Shown here one piece after another: positions 10,925 through 20,519 of a DNA stretch of 64,000 bases. The stretch's first letter is position 1. Each line of letters opens with the position of its first letter. Source of the stretch: Liolophura sinensis (taxonomy: Eukaryota > Mollusca > Polyplacophora > Chitonida > Chitonidae); assembly GCF_032854445.1 (NCBI RefSeq), contig NC_088305.1, forward strand, positions 22,356,955-22,420,954. The letters are read 5' to 3'. A program made the translations under genes and the position numbers. Below the pieces are notes generated by a model. That model ran no database searches, was not told the origin of the DNA, and was given only the letters and a program-made list of their open reading frames with translations.

Positions 10925-11977
10925 GTGCTGAATTCCATCAAAGACATCAAATACTGTAGCAAAGATTTTGCCCACTATGTCTGTAATGCTACAAACAAAG
11001 TTGGACAGACAGGATTTATTTTGGGTAATTTTAATTCAATGTGTAGCCATCAATGCCATTTTTCATTTGTGTTTCAGAGGGGATGGATTTTAACGTTTGT
11101 GCTTTCCGGGGGATTTTTGATATTGTATTTGCCAAATTTGGTAAACTGGAAATACTCAAGGATGAGCCCCCATGTCCCTGAGGAAGTCCAGCACATAGAG
11201 AGAGAAATCAGAGGATCATCGCTCGATGGCATTCACGTAGTAATGGTTTTCCCACTGATTGTATCAGACGTGTGGAACGGACTGGGTTACAACGACAGCT
11301 CTCTGGAACTCCGGAAAAGGCGCCAACAAGAGTATGTGGACTGCTTACGTGCAAACCTAAACATACGCACTGTGGCCCGGATTCATTTGTTTTCGAACCA
11401 GCCTGATTTGCTAAGGATAAAAGTGGTGACGAAATACAAATTAAATGCCACTAAAATTCATATTCACAAAAGCAATTTAAATCCAACGTACCGTGACATC
11501 TTTAAGTATGTCTCCGACTTCCTGCAAAACAAATTGGTGTTTATTCTCAACGCGGATAATTTCATGGGCGAGAGCTTTAACAGTGTGTCCCTAGACTGGT
11601 GGGGGAAGTCCGGAAAGATGATGTACGCTCTGACTCGTCACAGGTTAAAACCTCGACCAGCGGACTGTCAGATATCAGCCGACGGATATTGTGATCCAGA
11701 AGGAAGTTACTTGGGTTCTCATGACGGTTTTATGTTTTACATGAAAGGTACCTTTCCAGAGGACTTTTTATCCGAGCTTTCATTTTCAAGCCACGCATAT
11801 GGTTCTGAGAATGTGGTCATCTGGGCTTTCGAGAGGAAGTTAAATTTCTCTGTAAAAAACCCTTGTCGTCGACTAGCTGTCTACCATAATCACTGCACCG
11901 ATGTGCGAGCCACCATGGAGTATAGGACTAGAGTAAATGTTGGTGGGAAAAGTGGAGTCGCGCCTTTCTCCGACTGA
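10925..11977 (+). CDS. glycosyltransferase-like type II membrane protein (putative)
   Basis: 350 codons open. From about residue 50 (after a plausible splice acceptor TTTGTGTTTCAG at 11062-11073) it reads: a hydrophobic segment WILTFVLSGGFLILYL (~55-71), a likely signal anchor; then a soluble domain with HVVMVFP, a YRDIFKYVSDFLQNKLVFIL block followed by NADNF (a nucleotide-sugar/metal DxD-like NAD position is inference), MYALTRHR, GSHDGFMF, PEDFLSEL, YGSENVVIWAFER and CRRLAVYHNHCTDVR near the end. Cysteines CQISADGYC could pair. This pattern resembles uncharacterised metazoan Golgi-type glycosyltransferases; I cannot name the family. The first ~50 residues include an Ig-like C-strand/F-strand motif (AHYVCNATNKVG) and probably come from a different exon or non-coding DNA. 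Its base composition is more balanced than the surrounding repeats and the domain has no breaks, so it is probably a real host exon or retrogene. Confidence 0.55.
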   Translation: MLNSIKDIKYCSKDFAHYVCNATNKVGQTGFILGNFNSMCSHQCHFSFVFQRGWILTFVLSGGFLILYLPNLVNWKYSRMSPHVPEEVQHIEREIRGSSLDGIHVVMVFPLIVSDVWNGLGYNDSSLELRKRRQQEYVDCLRANLNIRTVARIHLFSNQPDLLRIKVVTKYKLNATKIHIHKSNLNPTYRDIFKYVSDFLQNKLVFILNADNFMGESFNSVSLDWWGKSGKMMYALTRHRLKPRPADCQISADGYCDPEGSYLGSHDGFMFYMKGTFPEDFLSELSFSSHAYGSENVVIWAFERKLNFSVKNPCRRLAVYHNHCTDVRATMEYRTRVNVGGKSGVAPFSD

Positions 11978-12021
11978 CGGAAAACATTTGATGAAATGGT
12001 GTATGTTTTGGCAAACCAGGA

Positions 12022-12345
12022 GAATCATTTTCACATATGGACTAAATGAAGTGCTATATTTACTGTTAGAATGCATATTTAAACATTGGGAAATCGTGGA
12101 TGATTTTGATTTATTTTTTTATAAATTTCTCTCCAAGTTGCTAATGTTCTGTGCATATATTATTCATTGCATGTCATATTGAATCATTTTCACATATGGA
12201 CTAAATGAAGTGCTATATTTACTGTTAGAATGCATATTTAAACATTGGGAAATGGTTGATGATTTTGATTTATTTTTTTATAAATTTTTCCCCAAGTTGC
12301 TAATGTTCATTGCATATACTATTCATTGCATATATTATTCATTGC
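12022..12345 (+). repeat. ~160-bp tandem duplication after the ORF
   Basis: The segment beginning GAATCATTTTCACATATGG at ~12021 is repeated almost exactly from ~12180, with small changes such as an expanded CATTGCATAT run at the end of the second copy. It lies directly 3' of the glycosyltransferase-like ORF and could be in its 3' UTR. Confidence 0.85.
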
Positions 12346-12414
12346 ATGTCATTGTAGCCCAAACAGACGAGGTCAAATGCTTTGTGTGAGACCCGGGTGA
12401 TTTTATGAAGTGTT

Positions 12415-12560
12415 ACACTGGGATATCCCGTCACAGAAACGCGTTACTGAAAACACGTCAGTGAGATATGTCACTGAAATACGTGACTGAAGTCCGTCAC
12501 TGTAACACGTCACTGAGGTATGTCACTGAAGCGCGTTACTGAAAAACGTCACACTGAATG
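12415..12560 (+). repeat. minisatellite, ~14-bp GTCACTGAAACAC units (left part)
   Basis: Degenerate units of the form ACTGAAACACGTC repeat about ten times. The array resumes at 13080 after ~500 bases of other sequence containing a SINE fragment, so one array seems to have been split by insertion. Confidence 0.75.
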
Positions 12561-12771
12561 CATGGGTCGAAGTAGATTTGTATACCAGTCGGCAATAAGT
12601 TCAAGACCAATTCCCAAAACTACGTTTACCACAAACCACCAAAAAACTAAAAAAGTATATGAAGTACTAAAACTGGACGGAGTCATGCGAAGGGAAACTT
12701 TCAAAGGGTTTCTATGATGTTGGAAAGGTGTAAGGAATGTTCTTCCAGAACGAGTACCGTATTTATTTATA

Positions 12772-12985
12772 TGATTAGTGATCCCCGTACTCGGGAATAT
12801 TCAATACATATGAGTATAAGAGGCGGCCGATATTATGGTGGAAGGAACCCTGGCAGAGTCCGGGGGGAATCCACGACCATCCACAGGTTGCTACAAGACC
12901 TTCCCACGTACGGCAGGGTAGGATACCAGCATGCGAATGAATACAATCCATATTCAAATCGTGTACCATGCTAGTATATAAGACA
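12772..12985 (-). mobile_element. SINE family 2 fragment
   Basis: The reverse complement matches the SINE-2 body and tail: CCGTACTCGGGAATATTC, then TATGAGTATAAGAGGCGGCC, TTATGGTGG, GTCCGGGGGGAATCCACGACC and AGGTTGCTACAAGACC. The tRNA-like head is degraded. Confidence 0.7.
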
Positions 12986-13079
12986 TCCAACGTGGCGATC
13001 TCATTCAACATGATGAATAAAATACAGCAGCTAGCCCCGGCTGAAGCCTGTTGAAAGAAAATTACCAACCTCTATGAAT

Positions 13080-13390
13080 AATGTCACCGAAACACTTCAC
13101 TGAAACTCTTCTTCAGTAAAACACTTCACTGAAGCATGTATCTGAAACACGTCACCCCAAACACTTCACTGAAACTCTTCTTCAATAAAACACTTCACTG
13201 AAGCACATATCTGATACGCTTCATCCCAAACAGTTTACTGAAACTCTTCATCAATAAAACATGTCACTGAAGCAAGTCATCCAAACACTTAACTCTTCTT
13301 CAGTATAGTGTGTCACTGAAGCACGTTACTAAAAACACCGCATCACGTTGGTCACTGAAGCATTTCACTGAAATTCTTCTTTCTTAAGAC
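13080..13390 (+). repeat. minisatellite, ~14-bp ACTGAA-type units (right part)
   Basis: Continuation of the array at 12415. Higher-order units recur, e.g. CACTTCACTGAAACTCTTC followed by TTCA(G/A)TAAAA at 13095, 13163 and 13228, indicating amplification of longer blocks. Confidence 0.75.
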
Positions 13391-13660
13391 GTCACGAAAC
13401 GCCTAACAGAAACTTAGTACGTCAACGCTACCAAGATACTGGAAACCAGTTTAAAACCTTGGACAATACATACTGATCACTGATAAGTTAGGATAAATGA
13501 AGAGATGTGAATATAATATAGGTCCGATTTCCAACATTGACTAAAACCAATTGTGAGGATTAATTTAGTCCCAAGATTAAATTGCCTAGTAGGCAACGAA
13601 TTAGAATATTGCACAACGCTACACTCCCGTGGCCTCTTTAACACACTTTATACATATTTC

Positions 13661-13924
13661 CGTGGCTCAGTCGGTTAGCGCGCTAGCGCAGCGTAATGAC
13701 CCAGGAGCCTCTCACCAATGCAGTCGCTGTGAGTTCAAGTCCAGCTCATGCTGGATTCCTCTCCGGCCAGAAGTGGGAAGGTCTGCAAGCAACCTGCGGA
13801 CGGTCGTGGGTTCCCCCCGGGCTCTGTCCTGTTTCCACCCACCATAATGCTGGCCGCCGTCGTATAAGTGAAATGTTCTTGAGTACGGCGTAAAACACCA
13901 ATCAAATAAATAAATAAATAAATC
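13661..13924 (+). mobile_element. tRNA-derived SINE, family 2 (complete, with TSD)
   Basis: Complete copy: head CCGTGGCTCAGTCGGTTAGC, B-box GAGTTCAAGTCC, body, 3' core CGTATAAGTGAAAT..CTTGAGTACGGCG and AAAT tail. It is flanked by a perfect target-site duplication ATACATATTTC at 13650-13660 and 13925-13935. Confidence 0.93.
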
Positions 13925-14039
13925 ATACATATTTCTCCAGAAGGGTTTCACTTGTAGTTTTTCGCCTTATAGGACATGACGGTATATCCGCTTAATACGA
14001 GGACACAGTTATAAAACTATGGCATCCTCTGTTGATCTG

Positions 14040-14447
14040 GTGGTCAACCCGGCATCAAAGGTATCCTAGTTGACCATGTGAGCTAAGCGCATAGTCGGAC
14101 GAGATTCTACAGAGTCGACACTATATCCGAATTATTTGACAGATTGACCAACCATGCTGTCATCGATATTTTTTCGGGCCATTGTACTTTATGATAAAAT
14201 GCATGTATGTATACACGTACATTTTTATGCAAATTTCTGGCCTACATAATTTAATAGTATTGTGGTTTTCGAATTTTAACGAAGGTTTGGTTCTTTCAAC
14301 TGGTTTTAAACATGTTCGTCTATTTTCGTTTTTATTGTTCATGTTCTCATTATCGTATCGAAAAGCACTCATCATCTCCAGTTTCAAAGATTTCCTCCAC
14401 ACGATTTGCTTGAAATCCTGCATAATCATTCATTTATCCATTCTATT
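14040..14447 (+). mobile_element. diverged I-LINE 3' end (related subfamily)
   Basis: A frame-broken reading of 14052-14200 follows the I-LINE C-terminus (GIK.ILVD, then RFY.V..I.ELFD, then AVID). The 3' UTR landmarks GGTTTTCGAATTTTAAC, TTTTAAACATGTTCGTC and TATCGTATCGAAAAGC keep the same order as in copy A, ending at CATAATCATTCATTTATCC. Too divergent to be a copy A/D sibling; probably an older subfamily. Confidence 0.7.
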
Positions 14448-14775
14448 GGTCAAGTACGTATGTCATCTCGCAGGAACGCGGTCTCTACAGTAAAGAGGCG
14501 CCATCCTTTTTTGAGGTGGCTGAAGAGGTTAGAAACTCCTGTGTACCTGCATCTAATGAGAATTACAGGTAATGAACAAATATGTGAGAGGTGTCTACTA
14601 AGGTGTGAACAATCCATTATATAATCATATTTCGTATGATATACGTGTTTATTTCTAGTTTTTACGTAAGTTAATGAAAACATTACATCCATACTTAGAG
14701 GAATCCACAAAAAGAAAGAACGTCGTGTAATGGAGAAACCTTCCCGCCTGAATTTATTGATTTATACGCCGCACT
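14448..14775. other. no recognisable feature
   Basis: No supported gene or repeat. The short open frames here show no known motif. Confidence 0.4.
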
Positions 14776-14778
14776 CGG

Positions 14779-14985
14779 GGGCCTCCGTGGCTCAGTTGGT
14801 TAGCGCGCTAGCGCAGCGTCATGACCCAGAAGCTTCTCACCAATGCGCTCGCTATCAGTTCAAGTCCAGCTCATGCTGGCTTCCTTTCCGGCCGTACGTG
14901 GGAAGGTTTTCCAGCAACCTGCGGATGGTCATGGGTTTCCCCCGGGCTCTGCCTGGTTTCCACCCACCATATTCTTGAGTGTGGC
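14779..14985 (+). mobile_element. SINE family 2, 3'-truncated
   Basis: Head GGCCTCCGTGGCTCAGTTGG, B-box GTTCAAGTCC and body are present, but the copy stops after CCACCCACCATATTCTTGAG, losing most of the 3' hairpin core. It is immediately followed by an inverted SINE-2 copy. Confidence 0.88.
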
Positions 14986-14994
14986 ATATTTATT

Positions 14995-15255
14995 TTATTT
15001 ATCTGATTGGTGTTTTACTCCATACTCAAGAATATTTCACTTATACGAAGGTGGCAAGCGTTATGGTGGAACAGAACCGGACAGAGGCTTGGGAAACTCA
15101 CGAGCATTTGCAGGTTGTCGGACTAAACTTACCACGTATGACCGAAGAGGAAGCCAGCATGAGCCGGATATGAATTCACCGCGATGGGAATCTCCAGAGG
15201 CATTATGCTGTGCAAGCACACTAACCCCTCGGCCACAAGACACCGTTTCCCCATG
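14995..15255 (-). mobile_element. SINE family 2, inverted neighbour
   Basis: The reverse complement carries the tail, core and body (TTATCTGATTGGTGTTTTAC, CATACTCAAGAATATTTCAC) with a decayed head near 15240. With 14779-14985 it forms a tail-to-tail inverted pair that could fold into a long hairpin in RNA. Confidence 0.83.
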
Positions 15256-15665
15256 AAGTAGTTCGAATCTAAGATTTGTAGTCCATTGTTCATTCATAAT
15301 TTGCGATGGCATTTAGGTAGACAAACTGGTAAAGTGTTACTCATACATGACACGAAAAGTATGGTCCATTCAGCTTAGAGCCGTAGGTTTATCTCCATTG
15401 CCTGGGAAAAGATATTCATCCCATACATCGTCCAGCTTGTGATATAAGGTGCAACAAAGGTAGTAGATTTGTATTTTGCACTTTTAGATAATATATCAAT
15501 ACTTAGTTAGCACTTACAGTGTTCATGTATCCACGTATCTGTAACCAAAATATGTGTTTGCTAGATCAGGGGACGTAACCCAACTTTGATAACGTGAAAC
15601 AATCAAAAATACTTTCATTGCAAATTTCAATCGATAGCATTACAGAAGGGGTATACTCTTATATA
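15256..15665. other. no recognisable feature
   Basis: Unique-looking AT-rich DNA with no supported gene. Confidence 0.4.
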
Positions 15666-15671
15666 TTATTC

Positions 15672-15992
15672 GCCTGTATCTTAGAGCTGTATCGTAGGTG
15701 GGGTCACACGTAAGACCTTAAAAGAGGAAGCTGTAGCTTCCCCGCTTGGCGTTCATCATTAAGGAGATGGTGCAACAACTGGTTGACCCGTATCAGTATA
15801 ATGGCTCGGGTGGGGTAGATTACTTGCCTTGGGTAAGTCTTAGTGTATCAGCACTAGGTGAAAGAGCGATGGAAATCCGTCCTGCAACAAGGAGGCACTT
15901 TACACGTACAAGCACTCAGGACTCCTTTGCCGTCATATGACTGAAAAATTGTTCAGTTCGACGTTAAACACCTAGCGCTCAATCACTCACCC
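15672..15992 (+). mobile_element. SINE family 1, head-truncated
   Basis: Matches the body and tail of the complete SINE-1 at 16249-16601: GACCTTAAAAGAGGAAGCTG, GGTTGACCCGTATCAGTATA, CGTCATATGACTGAAAAATT, GACGTTAAACACC and CACTCAC tail. The tRNA-like head is missing. Confidence 0.85.
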
Positions 15993-16059
15993 AAATATGA
16001 AAGGTCTTAATTTCCTCGATGGCACCACTCTTCAGAGAACTAATGCTATTTCTCAAACT

Positions 16060-16730
16060 TATTCATTGTGTGGGAGACGGAGGAGCTCGTAGCGGGGATG
16101 CCCGTAGCGACTAACCTAGAGCTCTCCCGTGTGGGCCCGGTGAATAGAACAGGTTCACATCTTCTCGGTTGTGTGAGAGGCAACCGGCAAGCCTTGCGAG
16201 ATCCACATGTCCAACACGTTACTTTGGCCTTTACTTCTCTTCAGACTGACCGGCCTGGATAGCACAGTTGGTAGAGCGTCCGCTTCGGGACCGGTAGATC
16301 CAGGATCAATCCTTGATCGAGTCACACCCAAGACTTTAAAAGAGGAAATTGTAACTTCCTCGCTTGGCGTTCAGCATGAAGGGGATAGTGCAACGACTGG
16401 TTGACCCGTATGAGTATAATGGCTCAGGCGGGGCGGCTTACTTGCCTTCGATAAGTCGTCTCAGTGAATCGGTGGAAATCCGTCCTGCAACAAGGAGGCA
16501 CATTACACCTACATGCACCCAAAGGATTCCTTCGTCGTCATATGACTGAAAAATTGTTGAGTACCGGTACGACGTTAAACCCCAAGCACTCAATCACGCA
16601 CTCTCTTCAGACTGGCTGTCGGAGGGCCCGCTTCGATCAACCGGCTGCTCACGTCGGTCCAGTTGTTCGAGAGTCAGTTCGAGAGCCACTCCGGGAAGGT
16701 TGAGGGACACGGCGCTGCGAAATCTCTAAA
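16060..16730 (+). mobile_element. I-LINE 5' UTR fragment, split by a SINE
   Basis: Sequence before (16085-16248) and after (16615-16700) the SINE matches the 5' UTR of full-length copy D: CTAACCTAGAGCTCTCC..GTGTGGGCCCGGTG, CTTCTCGGTTGTGTGAGAGG, and GGGCCCGCTTCGATCAACCG. It is a third 5' UTR copy, separate from copies C and D. Confidence 0.75.
16249..16601 (+). mobile_element. tRNA-derived SINE, family 1 (complete, with TSD)
   Basis: The head CCGGCCTGGATAGCACAGTT GG with TAGAGCGTCCGCTTC resembles a tRNA 5' half with an A box. The body is shared by three other copies here, and the 3' core CGTCGTCATATGACTGAAAA leads to a CACT-rich tail. A perfect 13-base target-site duplication TCTCTTCAGACTG flanks it (16236-16248 and 16602-16614). 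Confidence 0.92.
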
Positions 16731-17283
16731 ATTCTATATTTTGTCTTCCACAAAATCACCTACAATTCTCCAAAAAATACCTTTAAAAAGCGTAAAGCTG
16801 AAGATCTCCTTGAAATGGACAATGGACAAGAGAGTTTTAATTGTTTGATTCTTTCATTGTTTTATCCACGCGAGATCTCCGGGTAAAAAGAATAGGAACA
16901 CGGCCCTCTAGGCAAGCCAGTCATAGCAGGCGGCTAACCTAGAGCTCTCCCGTGTGGGCCATAATAGGCTCACACCTTGTGTGTGAGTTGTGTGAGAGGC
17001 AACCGGGCAGCGACCTGTTTGTCGTGGGATGCAACCCGTAATCTCTGAGGACGGGATCCTGGTGGCTGAGGGCGGATGGGCGCGGTCCGACCAATCGGCG
17101 TGGTCACGTCTTGTCTATGTGTGGTCCCAATTTCTCCATAACATCACTCCTTAGAGAATAAATGTTGTTTCCCAAATTTCGCTTGCGGGACTACGTGTGA
17201 GGCGGTGGCTCATGTCAATTAGTACGTGTCTAATGCTTGACATTATTCATTGGGTGGGAGACGGAGGAGCCCGTGGTGGGGAA

Positions 17284-17866
17284 TTAAAGGAGAAGAAAAC
17301 ATTTTAAATATTGACATTATAGGCTGAAAAGAGCACATTTTTTTTCTATCTGGTGGTGTCTGCTTCATAATTTTGCGATTTTTCCTCGCAATACACGTAA
17401 AGACTGAAAACGGCAAAGCTGGCATAAATCGCTGAGTCCATCGCGTCCATCATCTTTAACACCCTGTAATATATGCTGGGTGTGTGTTGCCTTTCAGTCA
17501 ATGAGAGCCCTTAAAATGCCGACTAGCTCTTGTAAACTCGGAATCTACGTCCAACGTTCCAGTTTCCCGATCGTCAAGCGGAAAACGAACTGTACTGTTT
17601 ACTACCAGTGGTGGAAGATGAGTTCTACCGAAAATGTACGAACTGCACTTCGGCGGTTTCCGACGGCAATTCTCCTCCTAACACGGAAGACTTCAGGACT
17701 AGTTCTCAAGCAAAATGGAGTCGCCCACATCGGATTTTGGCGCTGACTTAATTTATGATTTATCAACTTGAGGTACATATTATAATTTCTAAGGCATGCA
17801 CCTGCGAGGAAATGGGTACTCTTTTCAATGAAATTTGTTTGATATTTAAATTTTCTCCTCCTTTAA
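17284..17866. mobile_element. MITE with TTAA ends (piggyBac-like target)
   Basis: Terminal inverted repeats TTAAAGGAGAAGAAAAC at the left and its near-complement TTTTCTCCTCCTTTAA at the right, extending ~30 bases (ATTTTAAATATTGACA versus TGATATTTAAATT). It sits inside the 5' UTR of copy C; copy D has an unbroken sequence with TTTAA at the equivalent position. No transposase frame. The TTAA edge suggests a piggyBac-type source (inference). Confidence 0.78.
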
Positions 17867-18004
17867 GGCCATCTGGTCAAGTATACCTTATGTGGAGTCC
17901 TTGACGTATTTCCTGTTAGGTATCCCCAGGTTCAGGCATCGCCCTTGATGGCACTCTGTGGTGGGTGAGGAACACGTGGTGGGAATTGTTATTATATATC
18001 TATT

Positions 18005-19239
18005 ATGTCTTCCCTAAACTTCCCTTGGTCTAATGTCTGTAAAGTATCTAATGTATCCATCAGGTCTTCCTCTCAAACGACGTCAAGTGCTAATAAAAAA
18101 ACAAGTTGGAGGTCTTGTCGGACTTGCATGATAATAAACCACACAGTTAGCCGGCTTTCATAGTTCTCTTAACAAAGAGTAAATAAAAGCCGGCCTCAAA
18201 AATTCATCCCTATCTTTTGAAAACGGCCCTTTAGGTGCGTAAAAAAACTTAGATCCGGAGACATTCTCATTGAATGTTTCCGGCAACGACAATCAAAAAT
18301 GTAGTTACATTCAGTAAAATGTCCGATATATCTGTTTTCACATCCCGTCACCATTCCCTGAACAGCCTGTCAGGGAATAATTCGTGATATGAATGACGAT
18401 ATAATTGACCTAAGCGATGAAGAAATCTGCAGAAAACTTAATTCGCAGGATGTTACCAGAGTTGAACGCCTCACTACGAAGAAATCGGTTAACATCCTTA
18501 AATACATCTCTTTTGACCTTCAACGCTCCTTGTCGTTGTATATCAACATTGGCCGGTATAGGGTTAATGTGGATATATATATATATATATCCCTAATCCG
18601 ACAAGTTGTTTTAAATGGCAAAAATTTGGTCAGGGCATGGGTCAATGTAAGATAAACTGGTTTGTTCCAGATGCGGAAGTGAAGGTCATGATGGTTTCGA
18701 CTGCAGCAACACAGTTCAGTGTTGCGACTGCGATGGGGATCACATGGCCTCCTCTAGGGAATATTGGCCAGAAATTGGTCTCACTCTTTACTACCTCTCT
18801 ACAGACTTCGTTTGCCAATGTGGTCAAACGAGTAGCATCTGTTGTTACTCAAACCTCTTTGACTTTGCCCATTGGAAACGACAAACCTAGTTCTATTTCT
18901 CTGCTTTCGGCTCAACCAGGACTATTTCAACACAACCAAAAAAAAAAAAATAACATTAAATAATACAGATCAACCTGATAAATCTGGATAAACGCAATCT
19001 CCCTAAAAATGACAAAAACAAACTTCAAAGTAATAAAAATAAAACTAATAAACCTAGTGGACCCACAAAGCGTCCGTATAACGCTAATAAGGGCCCTATC
19101 CAAACTTTTAATAAGTTAAATCAGATGCGGATGCAATGAATACACCACCCGCACCTGTAAGATCTTCCAGCCGATCTCCAATGAACGGTCGTCCCCGGTT
19201 CAAACATAAAGACAAATTGCCTATACGCCTCCCTCCTTA
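18005..19239 (+). pseudogene. I-LINE ORF1 pseudogene (copy C)
   Basis: Aligns with ORF1 of copy D from the start codon (MSSLNF) to the end (LPIRLPP before the ORF2 ATG). It contains frameshifts, a TA-dinucleotide expansion (18574-18590) and deletions that remove most of the zinc-knuckle region (only pieces such as the NWFVPDAE-type frame at 18655 remain). Confidence 0.85.
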
Positions 19240-19917
19240 ATGTCTGTATGCGACAAAATCATACAATGCAACTGTGGAGGTCTTAAGGTAAATTTTATTG
19301 AAATAACACAGCTAGTTCAGTCATTAAATCCCCTTGCCCTCTGTCTTCATGAATCTCACCTGAAGACATCTGACAAAGACAAATTTAATCTTAAAAATTA
19401 TACACTTTATAGAACTTATTCAAATGAGGAAGAGCGAGCTTCTGGCGGTTCCTCTATTTTCGTAAATAATAATACAATTCACAGCCTTGTTGATCTCGTT
19501 ACTGAGCTTCAGGCTGTGGCCGTTCGTGTTTTTTTGTCGGACAAAGCTACTTTATGTTCGGTATATATTTCTCCTCATTCATCTTTGTCAGTCTCTAAAT
19601 AACATAACTTAAAAGAACAACTTCCAACCCCTTTTATAATTGCGGGGAATTTTAATTCTCATAAACCCTTATGGGACAGTAATAATATGAATAATTAGGG
19701 GAAACATTGGAAGCATTCTTATCGAAAGACGAACTGTGTTATTTCAGTGATGGTTCTAATACCCATTTACATCCGGGTAATGGTTCATATTCTGATCTGA
19801 GATGTACTGTGAGGCTGATATCACTTCAGAGACTCTCAATGCAGCAGATGATCCTATATTAAAATTTAATGAGCTTGTTTTACGAGCTGCTTATAAAAAT
19901 AGCCCCAAAACCTCGAC
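19240..19917 (+). pseudogene. I-LINE ORF2 N-terminal fragment (copy C): endonuclease
   Basis: Begins MSVCDKIIQCNCGGLK, followed by the apurinic-type endonuclease residues (HESHLKT, GGSSIFV). A stop appears at 19600, a ~160-base deletion at ~19798, and it ends at 19917 where copy D begins. The protein continues at 25838. Confidence 0.88.
19905..19917 (+). repeat. left target-site duplication of copy D
   Basis: CCAAAACCTCGAC, identical to 25825-25837. It belongs to ORF2 of copy C and was duplicated when copy D inserted. Confidence 0.88.
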
Positions 19918-20519
19918 CCCCGTGGGGTTTCCGGGGTGATAAGAATAGGACCTCAGCCCTCTAGGCAAGCTTGTCGTAAAAGTCGACTAACCTAGAGCTC
20001 TCCTGTGTGAGCCCGGTGATTATAATAGGCTCACATCTTCTCGGTTGTGTGAGAGCCAACCGGGAAGCGACCTGTTTGCCGTGGGTTGCGACCCGTAATC
20101 TACGAGGACGGGATCCTGGTGGCTGAGGGTGGGTTGGTCTTGCGAGATCCTCACGCCCAACACGGCACTTTGGCCCTTACTTGGAGAGAGACGGGAGGTC
20201 GGATGGGCCCGGTCCGATCAATCGGCTTGGTCATGTCTTGCCTCTACGTGGTCCCAATTGCCTCAATAACAGCATATCGTTTGGCGAACAAATATTATTT
20301 CTGAAATACCGTTTGTAGGACTACGTTTTGAGGCGGTGGCTCATGGGTCAATCGAGTAGATTGAATTTAACCTTTTGGTATAAATCAATCTGTTCGAGTA
20401 TACCTCATATGGAATCCTTGGTGTCTTTCCTGCTGGGTATCCCCAGGTTCAGACATCGCCCTTGTTGGCACTCCGTGGTGGGTGGGGAACATATGGGGTG
20501 AACTTCATACATATAAACC
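19918..20519 (+). promoter_or_regulatory. I-LINE 5' UTR, probable internal promoter
   Basis: 602 bases upstream of ORF1, GC-richer than the ORFs and repeated at 16060-16730 and 16868-18004. LINEs of this group carry an internal promoter in the 5' UTR; the exact promoter motif cannot be placed from sequence alone. The stretch from 20403 to 20515 is the best conserved between copies C and D. Confidence 0.6.

Noticed and set aside
14182-14493. 103-residue hydrophobic plus-strand frame
   Set aside because: It falls in the AT-rich 3' UTR of a diverged LINE.
17480-17746. 88-residue frame inside the TTAA element
   Set aside because: No transposase or other motif; MITE interiors often leave chance frames.
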